DNA of 64,000 nucleotides. It comes from Bacteroidaceae bacterium (GTDB lineage: Bacteria > Bacteroidota > Bacteroidia > Bacteroidales > Bacteroidaceae). The notes beneath the pieces are model-generated. The model saw nothing but the letters and a program-made list of their open reading frames with translations, was not told the DNA's origin and made no database searches. Both the position numbers and the translations under genes were made by a program. The DNA lies in the NCBI GenBank assembly GCA_017534535.1, contig JAFXVZ010000038.1, positions 34,366 to 98,365 on the forward strand, in the 5' to 3' direction. How positions within the stretch are numbered: position 1 is the stretch's first letter; every line of letters starts with the position of its first letter. Shown in pieces: positions 1 through 9,101 of the stretch.

Positions 1-83
1 TAAAATCTCAGAATTGTGCCGTAGATGCCTCAATTCAGGCCTCAGACCACTATCCAATATGGTCGTATGTAGAAAAAAATTAA
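1..83 (+). CDS. C-terminal end of an endonuclease/exonuclease/phosphatase-like protein (partial)
   Basis: In the frame starting at base 3 there is an open stretch of 26 codons ending in TAA at 81-83; its N-terminal part lies outside the window. The tail contains SDHYPI followed by WSYVEKN, which resembles the SDH(Y/L)PI motif closing the catalytic site in endonuclease/exonuclease/phosphatase (EEP) family proteins, where the His is catalytic. The assignment rests on this one motif. It is read in the same direction as secDF, which has its own promoter-like motif downstream of this stop. Confidence 0.5.
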   Translation, partial: KSQNCAVDASIQASDHYPIWSYVEKN

Positions 84-97
84 ATATTTGGCTTAGT

Positions 98-131
98 TTT
101 GTGGTTAAATGGAAAAAAACTCCTAACTTTG
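98..131 (+). promoter_or_regulatory. Bacteroidetes-type promoter of secDF
   Basis: TAACTTTG at 124-131 matches the Bacteroidetes -7 consensus TAnnTTTG, and TTTG at 98-101 is a -33 candidate 22 bases upstream. The start codon of secDF follows 54 bases later, leaving an A-rich leader with no strong Shine-Dalgarno sequence, as is usual in this phylum. Confidence 0.65.
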
Positions 132-185
132 CAGCTTCGTAAAGTGGGAAACAAAAAAAACATATAAAATTAACTCAAAACTAAG

Positions 186-3161
186 ATGCAGAACAAAGGA
201 TTTATTAAGATTATTTCCGTCTTGCTGATTTTGGTTTGTCTGTTCTACCTGTCATTCTCAGCCGTTGTTCGTTACTACGACAACAAGGCTAAGCAGATTG
301 CGAATGGTGACGAAGCTGTGGAGCAGGCTTATTTGGACTCTCTGTCAAATGAGAAGGTTTACTTCGGTAACTGGACTTTGAAGGACTGCCGCGAGATGGG
401 AATTAGTTTGGGTCTGGACTTGAAGGGTGGTATGAACGTCATCCTTGAGGTGTCAGTTCCCGATGTTATCAAGGTCCTGTCTGACAACAAGCCAGATGCT
501 GTGTTCAATGAGGCATTGAGCAACGCCGCTAAAGAGGCTGTTAATAGTCAGGATGACGTTATCACATTATTTATTAGAGAGTATCATCGTCTGGCTCCTG
601 GTCAGCCTCTTGCCCAGATCTTTGCTACTCAGCAGTTGAAGGACAAGGTGACGCAGAAATCTACTGATCAAGAGGTGGAACGTGTACTGCGTGACGAGGT
701 AAAGGCTGCCGTTGACAACTCATTTAACGTGCTCCGTACTCGTATCGACCGCTTCGGTGTGGTTCAGCCTAACATACAGACACTGACTGGTAGCTTGGGT
801 CGCATTATGGTGGAACTTCCTGGTATCAAGGAACCTGCCCGTGTAAGAAAGTTGCTGCAAGGCTCTGCTAACCTGGAGTTCTGGGAGACTTACGAGGCTC
901 AGGATGTGGCTCCTTATCTGCAGAATGCTGACGTGAAGCTGCACAATCTCCTCACTACTTCTGAGGCTACTGACGACACTGCTCCCGTAGCAGCTGCCGC
1001 TCCTGTAAGTGCTTCTGACAGCTTGGCAGCTGCCATCCGTGGTGAGGCAAGCACTGCCAATAACGAACAACTGAAGCGTGAGCACCCACTGCTGTCTATC
1101 CTGCAGGTATTCAATGGTCAGGGTAGCATCGTGGCTTATGCTAATGCAAGGGATACTGCTGAGGTGAACCGTTATCTGGCTATGCCTGAGGTTCAGGCTG
1201 AGTTGCCTAAGGACCTGCGTTTGAAGTGGGGTGTGGCTCCTACCGATATGGATCCTAAGCAGCAAACATACGAGTTGTATGCAATTAAGTCAACCCAGCG
1301 CAACGGTAAGGCTCCTCTGGAGGGTGATGTCGTGGTGGATGCCAGTGATAAGTTCGACCAGTACGGTAAGCCTGCTGTGAATATGAGCATGAACTCTGAC
1401 GGTTCTCGTCGTTGGGCTCAGCTGACTAAGCAGAACATTGGCCGCAGCATTGCCATCGTTTTGGATGACTATGTATATTCTGCTCCTCGTGTGAACAGTG
1501 AGATTACTGGTGGTAACTCTGAAATAACTGGTAACTTCACTCCTGAGCAGTCTAAGGACTTGGCAAACGTGTTGAAGTCTGGTAAGATGCCGGCTCCTGC
1601 ACACATCGTTCAAGAAGACATTGTTGGTCCATCATTGGGTCAGGCATCTATCAATGCAGGTATCACCTCATTTATTGTCGCCCTGATTCTGTTGATGATC
1701 TACATGTGCAGCATGTATGGCATCGTTCCTGGTATGATTGCCAACTGTGCACTGATTATGAACCTGTTCTTCACCTTGGGTATCCTGTCATCTTTCCAGG
1801 CTGCTCTGACTATGTCAGGTATCGCTGGTATGGTGTTGACCTTAGGTATGGCTGTGGATGCTAATGTGCTGATTTATGAGCGTACCAAGGAAGAGCTTCG
1901 CGCTGGTAAGACTACCAAAGATGCTCTTGCAGCAGGTTATAAGAATGCGTTCAGTGCCATCTTCGACTCTAACGTGACTTCATTGCTGACAGGTATCATT
2001 CTGTTCAACTTTGGTACAGGTCCTATCCGTGGTTTCGCAACCACTTTGATTATCGGTATCTGTATTTCCTTCTTTACCGCTGTGTTCATGACCCGTTTGG
2101 TTTATGAGTACTTCATGGGTAAGGACAAACTGTTGAACCTCACATTCACAACTAATATATCCAAGAACTTGATGACCAACGTTCACTTCGACTTCATGGG
2201 TCCTCGTAAGCGTTGGCTCACCATCGGTGGTGTGGTATTCCTGATTTGCATTGGCTTTATGGCTATCCGTGGTCTGAGCCGTAGTATCGACTTCACTGGT
2301 GGTCGCAACTTCAATGTTCAGTTTGAGAATGCCGTTGAACCAGAAGAGGTTCGCTCTCTCGTTGCTAACAGCTTCGAAGATGCTAACGTTAGTGTAATCG
2401 CTGTGGGTACAGATGGTCGTACGGTTCGTATCAGTACCAACTACCGCATCAACGAGGATAATCAGAATGTGGATTCTGAGATTGAAAGCCGTTTGTATGA
2501 GGCAGTGAAGCCTCTGCTGACCCAGAATATCTCATTGGATACTTTCATCGACCGTGATAACTACACTGGTGGTAGTATCATCAGTTCGCAGAAAGTGGGT
2601 CCAAGTATTGCTGAAGATATCACTTACTCGGCTATCTGGTCAGTCATCCTGGCTTTGATTGCTATTGGTATCTATATCCTCATTCGCTTCTACAACGTGG
2701 CTTACTCAATTGGTGCAACAGGTGCGTTGATTCTCGATACCTCTATCATCTTGGGTGCTTACTCAATGTTTTGGGGTATCCTGCCATTCTCTCTGGAGAT
2801 AGACCAGACCTTCATCGGTGCTGTGTTGACCGCTATCGGTTACTCTATCAACGATAAGGTGGTTATTTTTGACCGTGTGCGCGAATATACCCAGTTGTAT
2901 CGTAAACGTGGCATGTTGCAGGTGTTCAACGACTCTTTGAGCTCTACATTGGCACGTACCATCAATACTTCTATCAGTACGCTGATTGTGTTGCTGTGTA
3001 TCTTCATCCTTGGTGGTGAGTCTATCCGCAGCTTTGCATTTGCTATGATCCTGGGTGTTATTTTTGGTACACTGTCATCTCTCTTCATCGCTTCTCCTAT
3101 TGCTTATCAGATTATCAAGATGACAAGCAAGAAGGGTGAGAAGGAAGAGGAAGCAAAATAA
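186..3161 (+). CDS. secDF: Protein translocase SecDF, fused subunits
   Basis: A 991-residue fusion of SecD and SecF, the proton-driven inner-membrane subunits that pull secreted proteins out of the SecYEG channel on the periplasmic side. One membrane helix near residues 7-28 is followed by the SecD signature LGLDLKGGMNVILEV, the P1 periplasmic domain, then five SecD helices with MAVDANVLIYER. The SecF half begins near residue 660 with a helix, RSIDFTGGRNF, and ends with a second helix bundle containing YSINDKVVIFDRVRE. Length and order agree with the fused SecDF of Bacteroidetes. An Ala/Ser-rich stretch near residues 260-290 looks like a flexible insertion in the periplasmic domain. The stop codon lies three bases before a heptamer repeat array. 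Confidence 0.96.
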   Translation: MQNKGFIKIISVLLILVCLFYLSFSAVVRYYDNKAKQIANGDEAVEQAYLDSLSNEKVYFGNWTLKDCREMGISLGLDLKGGMNVILEVSVPDVIKVLSDNKPDAVFNEALSNAAKEAVNSQDDVITLFIREYHRLAPGQPLAQIFATQQLKDKVTQKSTDQEVERVLRDEVKAAVDNSFNVLRTRIDRFGVVQPNIQTLTGSLGRIMVELPGIKEPARVRKLLQGSANLEFWETYEAQDVAPYLQNADVKLHNLLTTSEATDDTAPVAAAAPVSASDSLAAAIRGEASTANNEQLKREHPLLSILQVFNGQGSIVAYANARDTAEVNRYLAMPEVQAELPKDLRLKWGVAPTDMDPKQQTYELYAIKSTQRNGKAPLEGDVVVDASDKFDQYGKPAVNMSMNSDGSRRWAQLTKQNIGRSIAIVLDDYVYSAPRVNSEITGGNSEITGNFTPEQSKDLANVLKSGKMPAPAHIVQEDIVGPSLGQASINAGITSFIVALILLMIYMCSMYGIVPGMIANCALIMNLFFTLGILSSFQAALTMSGIAGMVLTLGMAVDANVLIYERTKEELRAGKTTKDALAAGYKNAFSAIFDSNVTSLLTGIILFNFGTGPIRGFATTLIIGICISFFTAVFMTRLVYEYFMGKDKLLNLTFTTNISKNLMTNVHFDFMGPRKRWLTIGGVVFLICIGFMAIRGLSRSIDFTGGRNFNVQFENAVEPEEVRSLVANSFEDANVSVIAVGTDGRTVRISTNYRINEDNQNVDSEIESRLYEAVKPLLTQNISLDTFIDRDNYTGGSIISSQKVGPSIAEDITYSAIWSVILALIAIGIYILIRFYNVAYSIGATGALILDTSIILGAYSMFWGILPFSLEIDQTFIGAVLTAIGYSINDKVVIFDRVREYTQLYRKRGMLQVFNDSLSSTLARTINTSISTLIVLLCIFILGGESIRSFAFAMILGVIFGTLSSLFIASPIAYQIIKMTSKKGEKEEEAK

Positions 3162-3164
3162 ATT

Positions 3165-3295
3165 GATTGACGATTGACAATTGACCATTGACAATTACCA
3201 TGCGGATGAAAATCCGTCCTGATATTTCCTCTTTGTTTGTGAGAAGGGGAGTTAGTTAAGATGGGGGAGTAATGGTCAATTGTCAATTGTCAATT
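3165..3295. repeat. Heptamer arrays in inverted orientation (NATTGAC ... GTCAATN)
   Basis: Four to five NATTGAC heptamers (3165-3199) directly follow the secDF stop; three GTCAATT heptamers (3275-3295) lie on the other side of a 71-bp non-repetitive stretch. The arms 3166-3189 and 3271-3294 are complementary over 23 of 24 positions, so RNA read through here could form a long hairpin just upstream of tRNA-Arg. No gene is visible in the segment between the arms. Confidence 0.85.
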
Positions 3296-3302
3296 AAAAG
3301 TA

Positions 3303-3374
3303 GGTCCTGTAGTTCAATGGATAGAATGGAGGTTTCCTAAACCTTAGATCCGAGTTCGATTCTCGGCGGGACTA
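3303..3374 (+). tRNA. tRNA-Arg (anticodon CCT)
   Basis: A 72-nt cloverleaf can be drawn by eye: a 7-bp acceptor stem with a G-U closing pair, D stem GTTC/GAAT, anticodon stem GAGGT/ACCTT enclosing loop TTCCTAA (anticodon CCT, reading AGG), variable loop AGAT, and T arm CCGAG-TTCGATT-CTCGG. The CCA end is not encoded. It sits between secDF and the 2-oxoacid oxidoreductase genes on the same strand. Confidence 0.95.
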
Positions 3375-3403
3375 CTAAGTTTTCATTATCAAATACATTT
3401 TTT

Positions 3404-5251
3404 ATGGCTAACGAGATTGAAGTCAAAGAACTCGAGCAAGTTGTTGTTCGATTCTCAGGAGACTCAGGCGACGGTATGCAGCTCGCCGGTAACATCTTCT
3501 CAACAGTATCTGCTACTGTTGGTAATGACATCAGCACCTTCCCCGATTATCCAGCCGACATCCGTGCTCCGCAAGGATCACTTACCGGTGTTTCAGGTTT
3601 TCAGGTTCATGTAGGAGCTGACAAGGTTTATACTCCAGGTGACCTGTGTGATGTGTTGGTAGCTATGAATGCAGCTGCCCTCAAGACACAGTATAAGTTT
3701 GCCAAGCCTACTGCCTGCATCATCATCGATACAGACGCATTTAAGGCAACAGACCTACAGAAGGCGGAGTTTAAGACAGATAACCCTATCGAGGAAATGG
3801 GTATCAAACAGGATGTGATTGCTGCTCCTATCTCTAAATTGGTTCAGGAATGTTTGGCAGATTCAGGCATGGACTTGAAGTCTATGATGAAATGCCGCAA
3901 TATGTTTGCTGTGGGTCTGGTATGTTGGTTGTTCAACCGCGACCTGAAACTGGCTGAGAACTACATCCGCGAGAAGTTTGCGAAGAAACCTGCCATTGCT
4001 GAGGCTAATATCAAGGTAATCCACGCTGGTTATGATTATGGTCACAATACGCATTCATCTGTGGCTCATACCTATCGCATCGAGAGCAAGGTTACTGTCC
4101 CAGGTAAATATATGGACATTACCGGTAACAAGGCTACGGCATACGGCTTGATGGCTGCTGCTGAGAAGGTAGGCAAGAAACTTTTCTTGGGCTCTTATCC
4201 TATCACCCCAGCTACTGATATCCTACATGAGTTGGCTAAACACAAGTCAATGGGTGTCATAACCATGCAGTGCGAAGATGAAATCTCTGGCTGTGCATCA
4301 GCTGTGGGTGCTGCTTTTGCTGGTGCTTTGGCAGTAACCTCTACCTCTGGTCCAGGTGTTTGTTTGAAATCAGAGGCTATGAACTTGGCTGTTATCACAG
4401 AGTTGCCATTAGTATTGGTGGATGTACAGCGTGGTGGCCCTTCTACAGGTTTGCCTACCAAGTCTGAACAAGCCGACCTGCTGTTGGCGCTATTCGGCAG
4501 AAGCGGTGAGAGCCCATTGCCAGTGATTGCAGCTACCTCTCCAACCGACTGCTTCGACAAGGCTTACATGGCTTGTAAGATTGCTTTGGAGCATATGACT
4601 CCTGTCATCCTTTTAACTGATGGCTTCATTGCCAATGGTTCTTCAGCTTGGAAGTTGCCTAAGTTGGCTGACTATCCAGCTATCAATCCTCCATACGTTA
4701 CTTCAGAGATGAAAGATAATTATGCGCCTTACTTCCGTAATCCTGAAACGGGTGTTCGCTATTGGGCAACTCCAGGTCAGGAAGGCTATGCACATATCGT
4801 GGGTGGTTTGGAGAAAGATAGTAAGACTGGTGCTATATCCACCAATCCTGAGAACCACGACTTGATGGTTCGTCTGCGCGCAGAGAAGATCGCTAAGATT
4901 GAAGTACCTGATGTACTTGTTGAAGGTTGTGCCGATGATGCCGACCTGCTGATTGTAGGTTTCGGTAGTACATACGGTCATCTGTATTCAGCTATGAAGG
5001 AACTCAATGATAAGGATAACAAGGTGGCTTTGGCTCAGTTCAGTTACCTCAATCCATTGCCAAAGAACACAGCAGAAGTGCTGAAGCGTTATAAGAAGGT
5101 AGTAGTGGCTGAGCAGAACCTTGGTCAGTTTGCCGGCTACCTGCGTATGAAGATCGATAATTTTGCACCTTATCAATATAATGAAGTGAAGGGCCAACCT
5201 TTCACTGTAAGTGCATTGGTAGATGCTTTCCAGGAAATAATCAACAAGTAA
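3404..5251 (+). CDS. 2-oxoacid:ferredoxin oxidoreductase, fused gamma-alpha subunit
   Basis: A 615-residue subunit of a thiamine-dependent 2-oxoacid:ferredoxin oxidoreductase, probably the 2-oxoglutarate (KorA-like) type, which links 2-oxoacid and acyl-CoA with electrons moved to ferredoxin in the cytoplasm. Residues about 10-190 form the gamma domain (VRFSGDSGDGMQLAGNIFS); from about residue 230 the alpha/PP domain carries GSYPITPATDILHELA and the TSTSGPGVCLKSEAMNLA segment. The gamma-alpha fusion plus a separate beta gene is the usual two-gene form in Bacteroidetes. The beta gene follows after 18 bp with an AAAAAAGTAAAGA leader, so the two form an operon. The exact 2-oxoacid cannot be fixed from sequence alone. 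Confidence 0.92.
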   Translation: MANEIEVKELEQVVVRFSGDSGDGMQLAGNIFSTVSATVGNDISTFPDYPADIRAPQGSLTGVSGFQVHVGADKVYTPGDLCDVLVAMNAAALKTQYKFAKPTACIIIDTDAFKATDLQKAEFKTDNPIEEMGIKQDVIAAPISKLVQECLADSGMDLKSMMKCRNMFAVGLVCWLFNRDLKLAENYIREKFAKKPAIAEANIKVIHAGYDYGHNTHSSVAHTYRIESKVTVPGKYMDITGNKATAYGLMAAAEKVGKKLFLGSYPITPATDILHELAKHKSMGVITMQCEDEISGCASAVGAAFAGALAVTSTSGPGVCLKSEAMNLAVITELPLVLVDVQRGGPSTGLPTKSEQADLLLALFGRSGESPLPVIAATSPTDCFDKAYMACKIALEHMTPVILLTDGFIANGSSAWKLPKLADYPAINPPYVTSEMKDNYAPYFRNPETGVRYWATPGQEGYAHIVGGLEKDSKTGAISTNPENHDLMVRLRAEKIAKIEVPDVLVEGCADDADLLIVGFGSTYGHLYSAMKELNDKDNKVALAQFSYLNPLPKNTAEVLKRYKKVVVAEQNLGQFAGYLRMKIDNFAPYQYNEVKGQPFTVSALVDAFQEIINK

Positions 5252-5269
5252 CCCTAAAAAAGTAAAGAC

Positions 5270-6274
5270 ATGAGCGAACATACAGCAAAAGACTATAAGA
5301 AAGGACAACCCCGCTGGTGTCCGGGTTGCGGTGACCACTTCTTCCTGGCTTCCTTGCACAAGGCGATGGCAGAACTGGGCGTTGACCCTTGGAATATTGC
5401 AGTAATTTCAGGCATTGGCTGCTCGAGCCGTCTGCCTTATTATATGAACACCTATGCTATGCAGACCATCCACGGACGTGCTGCTGCAATTGCCTCTGGT
5501 GCTAAGGTGACCAATCCTGATCTCACCGTATGGCAGGTATCAGGTGATGGTGATGGTTTGGCTATTGGTGGTAACCACTTCATCCACGCTATCCGTCGTA
5601 ATGTAGATTTGAATATGATTCTGCTGAACAACCGCATATATGGTTTGACGAAAGGTCAGTACTCTCCTACATCACCTCGTGGTTTTGTGAGCAAGTCATC
5701 CCCTTACGGTACCGTGGAAGATCCATTCCATCCAGCAGAGCTTTGCTTTGGCGCACGTGGCCGCTTCTTTGCTCGTGCTGCTGCTGTTGATGCTGCTGGT
5801 ACTGTAGAAATTCTGAAGGCCGCAGCTCTGCACAAGGGTGCCGCTGTTTGTGAGATTCTGCAGAATTGCATGATCTTCAACAATGGTGTGTATGATGCTT
5901 TGGCTAAGAAAGAAGACCGTGCCAAGAATGCTATCTATCTGCAGCATGGCAAGCCTATGCTCTTTGGCGAGAACAATGAGTATGGTTTGATGCAGGAAGG
6001 CTTCGGCTTGAAGGTAGTGAAGTTAGGTGAGAATGGCATTACAGAGAAGGATATCTTGGTGCATGATGCTCATTGCGAAGATAATACCGTACATCTGAAG
6101 TTGGCTTTGATGGAAGGTCCTGACTTCCCTGTTGCCCTAGGTGTTATTCGTGATGTGGATGCTCCTACTTACAACGATGCAGTGAATGCACAGGTAGAGG
6201 AAATCAAGGCGAAGAAGAACTATCACAACTTCGAGGAATTGTTGCTTACCAACGATACTTGGGAGGTGAAGTAA
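5270..6274 (+). CDS. 2-oxoacid:ferredoxin oxidoreductase, beta subunit
   Basis: A 334-residue thiamine-pyrophosphate-binding beta subunit, partner of the gene 18 bp upstream. It carries the iron-sulfur cysteines in RWCPGCGDHFFL near residue 20, a further Cys in GIGCSSRLP, and the TPP/Mg motif GDGDGLAIGGNHFIHAIRRN near residues 90-110, all typical of KorB-like subunits. No extra ferredoxin domain is fused. In an anaerobic succinate producer such an enzyme can run either oxidatively or as a reductive CO2-fixing step; direction is an inference from lifestyle, not visible here. A terminator hairpin follows the stop. Confidence 0.93.
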   Translation: MSEHTAKDYKKGQPRWCPGCGDHFFLASLHKAMAELGVDPWNIAVISGIGCSSRLPYYMNTYAMQTIHGRAAAIASGAKVTNPDLTVWQVSGDGDGLAIGGNHFIHAIRRNVDLNMILLNNRIYGLTKGQYSPTSPRGFVSKSSPYGTVEDPFHPAELCFGARGRFFARAAAVDAAGTVEILKAAALHKGAAVCEILQNCMIFNNGVYDALAKKEDRAKNAIYLQHGKPMLFGENNEYGLMQEGFGLKVVKLGENGITEKDILVHDAHCEDNTVHLKLALMEGPDFPVALGVIRDVDAPTYNDAVNAQVEEIKAKKNYHNFEELLLTNDTWEVK

Positions 6275-6295
6275 TTCTTCATCTGAATACAATAC

Positions 6296-6335
6296 TAGCG
6301 GCAGACCTTTTCCCAAAGGCCTGCCGCTATTCTTC
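6296..6335 (+). terminator. Rho-independent terminator after the oxidoreductase operon
   Basis: TAGCGGCAG pairs with CTGCCGCTA, with inner CCTTT/AAAGG pairing, followed by the T-rich ATTCTTCTT. It lies 22 bases after the beta-subunit stop. Confidence 0.85.
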
Positions 6336-6385
6336 TTGTGTTCATCATAGTAACCTTAAAAACTATTTTATTGTCATTGTTCTGG

Positions 6386-6580
6386 ATAATGAGTGCTAAA
6401 ACCTACATAGTTACACTATGCTTGTTAAACGATTGATGTTTACTGGGTTAATGGCAGTGTACCTTTTGCAGAAAGTTACACTGCCATACGCTGCCACCAA
6501 AACAACTTGTTTTGATATTGTTAACCTCAAGAGATCAGTTCATTAGAAGCAATCTGATGGCACCAAAACAACTTGTTTTG
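6386..6580 (+). repeat. Intergenic hairpin element, copy A, with two 17-bp palindromes
   Basis: This gene-free spacer holds, in order, ATAATGAGTGCTA (6386-6398), ACATAGTTACAC (6405-6416), a hairpin at 6451-6487 (stem ATGGCAGTGTA/TACACTGCCAT, a C-T mismatch, CTTT/AAAG, five-base loop) and two copies of the palindrome CAAAACAACTTGTTTTG (6498-6514 and 6564-6580). The same parts recur near 61.6-62.0 kb, where the hairpin stem has different bases but keeps its pairing. No coding potential is seen. The nature of the element (RNA, MITE-like or binding site) is unknown. Confidence 0.75.
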
Positions 6581-6658
6581 CTACGAAGGAGAGATTGCCC
6601 GTTATCGTGAGAATGTCTGTTTGGTATTAGCAATAGCCCTGCCTACCTATTACTAATC

Positions 6659-6742
6659 TCCCTGCCTTCACATTGGTAATGTCTCCGCTTTCACATTAGT
6701 AATGTCTCCACCTTCACATTGGTAATGTCTCTGCGTTCATTA
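6659..6742. repeat. Degenerate 23-bp tandem repeat
   Basis: Three full units (6659-6681, 6682-6704, 6705-6727) of the form CTCCNCNTTCACATTNGTAATG and a decayed partial fourth unit to about 6742. The spacing of the shared TAATG is exactly 23 bases. It lies just beyond the 3' end of the leftward TonB-type barrel gene and after a low-information segment (6581-6658) in which nothing else is recognised. Confidence 0.75.
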
Positions 6743-6770
6743 ATATGGTGTGGGGAATCACATTGATAAT

Positions 6771-9080
6771 TTATTGTATTCTGTTGCGTTCCTCATTTGC
6801 TGCACCTGTTCCTTTATACTTACTTCTTGTTGTATTGAAGTTATAGCGGAAAGTAAGTTCTATGGCGCGTGTATCGTTTATCTTGTGCATGAATATCTTG
6901 CGAACATCACTATAGAGCCAAGCCTTGCTGCGACTTGTGTTGAATACATCTTCGCAAGAGAGTTTCAAGCTCCATTTATCGTGAGCGAATGCCTTATAGA
7001 TACTCAAGTCAAACTTCCACATCCCTTTCATGTAAAGGTTTTCCGTATTGCCATTTGTACGATAAGCAAAGTCAGCATTTATCCATGTGTCAGCTGGCAA
7101 CTGAATAGCATTGTTGAAGCGGATTATACCTAATGGGTGGTTCATATTTTTCTTTTTGCCACAAAAAGTCAAGTTGAATTGTTGTGCCATCATGGCTGTC
7201 ATCAATGTAGGATGCCAGATTCCGAAAGACGGGGAGATAGATACCATTGCCTGCAACTGGTTCAAACTTTTGGCATTCTGCTTTTGCAAGAGAGCAATGC
7301 TAGGATTGTCGCCATATTGTGTATAAGCAGTGATGATGTAATCCGATGTGTGGCTGTACTCGAGCATCATATTCAGCCATTTGTAGCCTATTGCCAAAGA
7401 GATATTATCGCGATAGAATGGACGCAGGAATGGATTTCCACTTTGGTAAGTATAGCGATTAATGTATTCCACGTTGCTGCTTAGCTGACTATAGGCAGGG
7501 CGTTCCACTTTTCGGTTATAACTCAATCTCACTCTTGTGTTTTTGATTGGAAACATCAGCATAGCCGATGGAAACAGGTTGTCATATATACGGCTTTGTT
7601 CCTGCATCTTCACATCGTGATCATAATAACGACTATCGATGTGTTCGTAGCGTAATCCTGCACTTAGCATCACTTTGCCTATATTTTGCATTACTTCAAC
7701 AAACAAAGCTCCATTAGATTCTTCGATACGTGTTTTGCTGTCATTAATAAGATGTTCCAAGTTGCTGTAATTATCAGTCCGATGGGTATGACTGAACTCT
7801 CCGCCGAATGAGAAATTGCCCTTGCCAAGCTGCCTTGTTGCAACTGCTTTACCTGCATACATACGGCTCTTGGCATCACTCTCTGTTGTTACAATCCTAT
7901 CATCTGCCTGGGTGGATGTTTCTTTCAATAGCTGGTCGGTATTGGCTCTGTTCCACAAAGCATCTACGTTTATATCCATAGTCCATTTCCCGAAACTGCC
8001 ATTGTAATATCCACTCAACAAATGATTGGTATTGTTTATATCGGCTTGACTGTTATTTGAGGTCTCATTGTCCAGCACTCCATCAATCGTCATTGTAGCA
8101 AACGATTCATTGTCCTGTTTCGTAGGACGGTATACAGGTTGATAGATGGCACCAATGGAATGATGCTCATTAAAGACATAGTTAAATCCAATCTTGCTGG
8201 CAAATGTCTGGTTCTTATTGTAACGCTTGGCAATACCATCTTGCAGCAAGCGAGGTGAGAGGAATGTCTCTTGTGAAGTGATATTCGTCACTCGGTCTTT
8301 TATATTGCTATATTCCAACATTCCGAAGATGTCAAATCCTCCCTTTCGATAGTTGAAGTTGAATTCATCCAGCCCGTAGAAATAATGCCTGATGCCTGCT
8401 ACCGCCCTATTGTCAAAACTCCATCCTTCACCTATAGGCTTGATGGTGGTGATACGGATGACGGCATTGACGGTGGCATCATATCTTGCTCCAGGATTGG
8501 TTACTACTTCCACATTTTTCACTTGTGACGAATTCAACTGATCTAACTCAGAAGTATTACGCATTTGTCTGCCGTTGATGTAGATAAGTGGAGTGCCCTT
8601 GCCAAACACCTCAATGCCGCCATTACTGCTGATAACCCCAGGTACTCTTGCCAATACATCGTTAGCGGTTCCTGCCCTTGATAAGGCACTACCTTGTACG
8701 GTAGTCACCAAAGCGTCTCGTTTCAGTTCTGTTTTGGGAAGATTAGCCTTTACAGTCACTTCACCAAGCAAGTTCTCACTTTCTGACATTTTTATATCCC
8801 CTAATTCACCATTGGCCTGATGTACAAACACATCGTCATAACCAATACAAGATATACGAATGAAACCAGCTTTATCAGTTTCCAATCTGAATAGGCCTTC
8901 GTTATCCGTTACCACACCATTTATATAGAGAGAATCTCTTTCTTGCAGCAACACCACATTTGCATAGCTGATAGGTTTTTCTCTCGTGTCTGTCACTCTG
9001 CCACTAATGGCATTTTGGGCGTAGGTTGCCCCTGTGCTGATGCTCATGAGCACCAGCACCAATAGTTTTAATGCTTTCAT
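6771..9080 (-). CDS. TonB-dependent receptor-type outer membrane beta-barrel protein
   Basis: A 769-residue outer membrane protein. A signal peptide (MKALKLLVLVLMSISTGATYAQ) is followed by a carboxypeptidase-regulatory-like domain (about residues 25-110), a plug region (TVQGSALSRAGTANDVLARVPGV through RITTIKP) and a large beta-barrel of the family ending in SKYKGTGAANEERN, the usual end of these Bacteroidetes receptors. It is not a SusC type: it is shorter and has no SusD partner. It follows an ECF sigma gene and an anti-sigma-like gene on the same strand (21-bp gap), so it is probably the target or effector of that regulatory pair. The transported ligand cannot be told. Confidence 0.88.
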   Translation of the reverse strand: MKALKLLVLVLMSISTGATYAQNAISGRVTDTREKPISYANVVLLQERDSLYINGVVTDNEGLFRLETDKAGFIRISCIGYDDVFVHQANGELGDIKMSESENLLGEVTVKANLPKTELKRDALVTTVQGSALSRAGTANDVLARVPGVISSNGGIEVFGKGTPLIYINGRQMRNTSELDQLNSSQVKNVEVVTNPGARYDATVNAVIRITTIKPIGEGWSFDNRAVAGIRHYFYGLDEFNFNYRKGGFDIFGMLEYSNIKDRVTNITSQETFLSPRLLQDGIAKRYNKNQTFASKIGFNYVFNEHHSIGAIYQPVYRPTKQDNESFATMTIDGVLDNETSNNSQADINNTNHLLSGYYNGSFGKWTMDINVDALWNRANTDQLLKETSTQADDRIVTTESDAKSRMYAGKAVATRQLGKGNFSFGGEFSHTHRTDNYSNLEHLINDSKTRIEESNGALFVEVMQNIGKVMLSAGLRYEHIDSRYYDHDVKMQEQSRIYDNLFPSAMLMFPIKNTRVRLSYNRKVERPAYSQLSSNVEYINRYTYQSGNPFLRPFYRDNISLAIGYKWLNMMLEYSHTSDYIITAYTQYGDNPSIALLQKQNAKSLNQLQAMVSISPSFGIWHPTLMTAMMAQQFNLTFCGKKKNMNHPLGIIRFNNAIQLPADTWINADFAYRTNGNTENLYMKGMWKFDLSIYKAFAHDKWSLKLSCEDVFNTSRSKAWLYSDVRKIFMHKINDTRAIELTFRYNFNTTRSKYKGTGAANEERNRIQ

Positions 9081-9101
9081 TGATGATTATTTATTAATTA
9101 G

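Noticed and set aside
3303-3374. tRNA-Arg as an integration site of a mobile island
   Set aside because: No integrase, no repeated tRNA 3' end and ordinary metabolic genes on both sides.
6771-9080. Reading the TonB-type receptor as a SusC of a polysaccharide locus
   Set aside because: It is too short, belongs by its ending to the other barrel family, and has no SusD; its partners are a sigma and anti-sigma gene.
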